Shown in pieces: positions 6,593-8,593 of a DNA stretch of 8,593 nt (within the stretch, counting starts at the first letter, position 1; every line of letters starts with the position of its first letter). The translations under genes and the position numbers were made by a program. The stretch comes from Bacillota bacterium (lineage in GTDB: Bacteria; Bacillota_E; Symbiobacteriia; Symbiobacteriales; Symbiobacteriaceae). The DNA lies in contig QGVE01000117.1 of the NCBI GenBank assembly GCA_003242675.1, forward strand, positions 1-8,593, written 5' to 3'. The notes beneath the pieces are model-generated. The model was given only the letters and a program-made list of their open reading frames with translations, was not told the DNA's origin and searched no databases.

Positions 6593-6675
6593 TTTTCCAG
6601 GGTTCCGCTGCGCATGCCGCCGGGCGGCGGGGAGGCCATCCGGCGGCCCTGGCGGCAGGAAACAAGCCCGGGAGG
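6593..6675 (+). promoter_or_regulatory. ykkC-family (guanidine-I type) riboswitch aptamer
   Basis: Two hallmark blocks of the ykkC leader can be read: CAGGGTTCCG at 6598-6607 (family CUAGGGUUCCG) and GGCAGGAAACAAGCCCGGGAG at 6654-6674 (family GGGA-AAAAGCCCGGGAGA). A GC hairpin (GCCGC/GCGGC, 6616-6628) and a GGCC/GGCC stem (6634-6648) lie between them. Known ykkC subtype 1 RNAs bind guanidinium and switch on exporters; the gene here is gdx, so the ligand is most likely guanidinium. The last block also forms the 5' arm of the terminator hairpin, the classic arrangement in which ligand binding prevents termination. The middle block differs from the CUGGUCCGAGAG I remember for the family, so subtype assignment rests on the gene context. 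Confidence 0.82.
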
Positions 6676-6710
6676 AATCATCCGCGTGACTCTCCCGGGC
6701 TTCTCGCTTG
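6664..6710 (+). terminator. Riboswitch-controlled terminator before gdx
   Basis: AAGCCCGGGAG (6664-6674) pairs perfectly with CTCCCGGGCTT (6692-6702) across a 17-base loop, followed by the pyrimidine-rich TTCTCGCTT. The left arm overlaps the aptamer's conserved 3' block, so aptamer and terminator cannot both form. The T-run is poor, as is common in GC-rich genomes. Confidence 0.78.
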
Positions 6711-6764
6711 CGGTCCCGCAGCGCGCGTGCGCCTCACCATCTGCAGTGTGGAGGATGGGTCAAC

Positions 6765-7085
6765 GTGGCTTGGATCTACCTGCTCCTGGCCGGGGCGATG
6801 GAAGTGGCCTGGTCAACCGCGCTGAAGTTCTCCGAAGGCTTCACGCGCTTCTGGCCCTCGGTGGCGGCCGTGGTGCTCAGCCTGGCCAGCTTCGCCCTGC
6901 TCAGCCTGGCGATGAAGACGCTGCCCCTGGGCACGGCCTACGGGGTGTGGACGGGCATCGGCGCCCTCGGCTCTGCCCTGGTGGGCATGGTCTTCCTCGG
7001 GGAGCCCCGGGAACCGCTCCGGCTGCTCTGCATCTTCCTCATCTTCGCCGGCATCGTGGGGCTGAAGCTGACCACCCGGTCATGA
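6765..7085 (+). CDS. gdx: Guanidinium exporter, SMR family (Gdx/SugE)
   Basis: A 106-residue inner-membrane protein with four helices, expected to work as a dual-topology dimer exchanging guanidinium for protons. The Gdx signature can be read throughout: central Glu13 in [16 protein letters not shown] at 25-32, Ser42 in [21 protein letters not shown] at 56-69 including Tyr59 and Trp62, and Lys101 near the end. Length and motifs fit the SugE/Gdx branch rather than EmrE-type multidrug pumps. The start is the GTG at 6765, ten bases after GGAGG (6750-6754). The earlier in-frame ATG at 6708 would add a non-homologous leader and lies next to the terminator. Expression is controlled by the upstream riboswitch. 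The stop overlaps that of the convergent thiolase by six bases. Confidence 0.93.
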   Translation: MAWIYLLLAGAMEVAWSTALKFSEGFTRFWPSVAAVVLSLASFALLSLAMKTLPLGTAYGVWTGIGALGSALVGMVFLGEPREPLRLLCIFLIFAGIVGLKLTTRS

Positions 7086-8261
7086 GGACGGGAAGGCCTC
7101 GACCACCGCAGCGATCCCCTGGCCGCCGCCGATGCAGAGCGTCGCCAGCCCGTAGCGGCCGCCCCGGCGCCGCAGCTCCAGCAGCAGGGTGAGCAGGAGC
7201 CGCGCGCCGCTCGCCCCCACGGGGTGGCCCAGCGCGATCGCGCCGCCGTTGACATTGGTCCGCTCCCGGTCCAGCTCCAACACCTTCTCCACGGCCAGGT
7301 ACTGCGCGGCGAAGGCCTCGTTCACCTCCACCAGGTCCATGTCCGCGAGGGAGAGCCCCGCCCGCTCCAGGGCCTTCCGGCTGGCCGGCACCGGCCCCAT
7401 GCCCATGTAGTTCGGGTCAACGCCGGCGACCGCCCAGCTCACCAGCCGGCCCAGCGGGCGCCAGCCCTCGGCCGCGGCGCGCCGCTCGGAAGCGAGCACG
7501 AGCATCGCCGCGCCGTCGTTGATGCCGCTGGCATTCCCGGCGGTGACGGTGCCGCCCGGCTTGAAGCGCGCCGGCAGCCGGGCCAGGGCCTCGTAGGTCG
7601 TGTCCGGGCGCGGATGCTCATCCTGCTCGAGCCGGGCCGGCAGGCCCTTTCTGGCCGGCAGGTCGACCGGGACGATCTCCTCGGCCAGCCGCTCCCGCGC
7701 CGCGGCGGCGCGCTGCTGCGAGAGCAGCGCATACCGGTCCTGCTCTTCGCGGCTGATGCCGTACCGCTCGGCGACGTTCTCCGCGGTGATGGCCATGCCG
7801 CAGCCGCAGTAGGTGTCCGTCAAGGTCTCCCACAGGGCGTCGCCCAGTTCGGGCGCGGCGAGGCCGGCGCCGAACCGGCCCCGCAGGTGGTACGGCGCCT
7901 GGCTCATGGACTCGGCCCCGCCCACCAGGGCGACGCTGGCCTCGCCGGCCCGGATGGTCTGGGCGGCCGAGATCGCCGCCTGCAGGCCCGACCCGCACAG
8001 CCGGTTGACCGTCAGCGCCGGCGTCTCCACGGGGACGCCGGCGTAGAGCGCGATGTGGCGCGCGAGGTACGGCGCGTCCTTCCCCGTGTGGATGACGTTG
8101 CCGACCACCACCTCATCCACGGCGGCGGCCGGCACGCCGCTGCGCTCCAGGGCCGCACGCGCGGCGATAACGCCCAGATCCACGGCCGGGATGTCCCGCA
8201 GCGAGCCGCCGAAGGTGCCGAAGGGCGTGCGCGCGCCGCCCAGGATCAGGACCTCTTCCAT
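7080..8261 (-). CDS. Acetyl-CoA C-acetyltransferase (thiolase)
   Basis: Condenses two acetyl-CoA to acetoacetyl-CoA, or the reverse cleavage, in fatty-acid, ketone or polyhydroxybutyrate metabolism. The 393-residue protein has full thiolase length. The nucleophile is Cys89 in [11 protein letters not shown], followed by NEAF at 314-317, His346 in [10 protein letters not shown], and the proton-transfer Cys376 in LCIGGGQG. All catalytic residues are present. The ATG at 8261 has a GGGAGGGGAGGGGG tract five bases upstream; the frame stays open to 8570 but that extension is not protein-like. The gene is alone, not next to hydroxybutyryl-CoA dehydrogenase or CoA-transferase genes in this window, so biosynthetic versus degradative use cannot be decided. 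It could be called atoB, phbA or thlA; I leave the symbol open. Confidence 0.94.
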   Translation of the reverse strand: MEEVLILGGARTPFGTFGGSLRDIPAVDLGVIAARAALERSGVPAAAVDEVVVGNVIHTGKDAPYLARHIALYAGVPVETPALTVNRLCGSGLQAAISAAQTIRAGEASVALVGGAESMSQAPYHLRGRFGAGLAAPELGDALWETLTDTYCGCGMAITAENVAERYGISREEQDRYALLSQQRAAAARERLAEEIVPVDLPARKGLPARLEQDEHPRPDTTYEALARLPARFKPGGTVTAGNASGINDGAAMLVLASERRAAAEGWRPLGRLVSWAVAGVDPNYMGMGPVPASRKALERAGLSLADMDLVEVNEAFAAQYLAVEKVLELDRERTNVNGGAIALGHPVGASGARLLLTLLLELRRRGGRYGLATLCIGGGQGIAAVVEAFPSS

Positions 8262-8294
8262 GCGAACCCCCTCCCCTCCCGACAAATCGCGCAA

Positions 8295-8322
8295 ATGATA
8301 TGGTTCTTTACTTCTCCCACAA
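8295..8322 (-). promoter_or_regulatory. Possible thiolase promoter
   Basis: On the minus strand TTGTGG (8322-8317), 16 bp, TATCAT (8300-8295). The predicted start near 8288 gives a leader of about 27 nt ending in the strong ribosome site. The -35 is weak. If this is the only promoter, the hairpins further upstream are not in the thiolase mRNA. Confidence 0.42.
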
Positions 8323-8337
8323 ATCCCCCGTCCCTTT

Positions 8338-8361
8338 CGCCGGCCCTCAGCGAGGCCGGCG
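8338..8361. repeat. Perfect 8-bp hairpin
   Basis: CGCCGGCC (8338-8345) and GGCCGGCG (8354-8361) form a perfect stem with an eight-base loop, just upstream of the possible thiolase promoter. There is no T-run on the minus strand, so it is not a typical terminator. Confidence 0.45.
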
Positions 8362-8404
8362 CCAGCCCTGGGGGTGCGACAACCGCATCGCCCGAGGATC
8401 TCCC

Positions 8405-8453
8405 AGCCCGACCGCTCGTTGGCACGGAATGCGCCCATGCGAACGGTCGGGCT
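8405..8453 (-). ncRNA. Structured RNA element of unknown class
   Basis: A 14-bp stem (8405-8418 with 8440-8453) encloses a 5-bp stem (8421-8425 with 8431-8435, loop ATTCC). Read as minus-strand RNA, every position pairs, using one G-U wobble in each stem. Read as plus-strand RNA, both wobbles become A-C mismatches. This asymmetry suggests transcription from the minus strand, as part of a long thiolase leader or a separate RNA. No T-run follows. Confidence 0.42.
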
Positions 8454-8523
8454 GCCGGTTTTGCCGCGGCCACCCCTTTCGACCTGGACGCCGATCCGGC
8501 TGACGCAGTGCTTGATCTCTGGC

Positions 8524-8566
8524 GCAGTGTATTCCTTCCAAGGACCTGTGTATTGCAGTGTATTGC
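8524..8566. repeat. Three phased direct repeats (GTGTATT)
   Basis: GTGTATT occurs at 8527-8533, 8548-8554 and 8558-8564. Copies one and three share the longer GCAGTGTATT; copies two and three share GTGTATTGC. Spacings of 21 and 10 bp place all three on the same face of the helix, as expected for cooperative binding by a regulator. They lie 260-300 bp upstream of the thiolase start or close to a gene beyond the edge. Confidence 0.5.
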
Positions 8567-8593
8567 ACACGAACGCGGAACCAGCACCGCCCG

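Larger units (their letters stand above)
8262..8593. other. Non-coding region upstream of the thiolase gene
   Basis: No gene can be supported in these 332 bases; open frames here lack ribosome sites and protein-like composition. The region holds a promoter-like site, two hairpins and a set of phased direct repeats, listed separately. A further gene may begin beyond the right edge. Confidence 0.6.

Noticed and set aside
6708..6764. N-terminal extension of gdx from the ATG at 6708
   Set aside because: The extra residues do not belong to the family, no ribosome site precedes that ATG, and it abuts the terminator; the GTG at 6765 gives the family length.
8464..8479. T-box-like string on the minus strand (AGGGGTGGCCGCGG) just before the 14-bp hairpin
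   Set aside because: It lacks two bases of the AGGGUGGNACCGCG core, no specifier stem can be placed in the short remaining window, the downstream hairpin does not pair with it and has no T-run, and a thiolase is not a T-box target.
8300..8503. Plus-strand open frame of 67 codons
   Set aside because: No ribosome site, Arg/Pro/Gly-rich random composition, and it covers the hairpins and possible thiolase promoter.
8262..8570. N-terminal extension of the thiolase by about 100 codons
   Set aside because: It is not protein-like, adds to an already full-length enzyme, and the ATG at 8261 has a strong ribosome site.

Overview
The window is a chromosomal stretch of very GC-rich bacterial DNA. Purine-rich Shine-Dalgarno sites of Bacillus type lie 5-11 nt before the starts, several of them GTG. 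Together with a single-membrane-style anchored LysM protein, a ykkC-type riboswitch and a copper nitrite reductase of the short type-1-loop kind, this points to a high-GC Gram-positive thermophile. Symbiobacterium or a close relative is my best guess, but that is inference from style and gene types, not a database match. No insertion sequence, phage gene, CRISPR array, tRNA or rRNA was seen.

Layout: (1) Positions 1-148 hold no gene, only a GC-rich nested hairpin. (2) A minus-strand block runs from about 4015 down to 149. In transcription order it holds an MFS transporter, a membrane-anchored LysM protein with a strong rho-independent terminator, nirK, and a membrane TPR protein 89 bp behind nirK. 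nirK has a convincing CRP/FNR-family operator placed as in a class II activated promoter. (3) An AT-rich divergent spacer (4016-4273) precedes a plus-strand 66-residue small gene. (4) A 13-bp perfect hairpin separates that small gene from the convergent pepF gene (oligoendopeptidase F, minus strand, start about 6332). (5) The 432-bp spacer 6333-6764 holds divergent promoters: one for pepF, and one for the plus-strand gdx/sugE gene with a ykkC-family (guanidine-I) riboswitch and an overlapping terminator. (6) gdx, a guanidinium exporter of the SMR family, ends in a 6-bp overlap with the convergent thiolase gene (7080-8261, minus). (7) The last 332 bp, upstream of the thiolase, hold no gene. They contain a promoter-like site, hairpins that fold properly only as minus-strand RNA, and a helically phased triple repeat.

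Functionally the window is a set of independent units: nitrite reduction to NO under Crp/Fnr-type control, peptide degradation, guanidine export controlled by a guanidine-sensing RNA, and thiolase carbon metabolism. The best-supported regulatory systems are the gdx riboswitch and the nirK operator. The least explained material is at the right edge and in the divergent spacer near 4150-4240.
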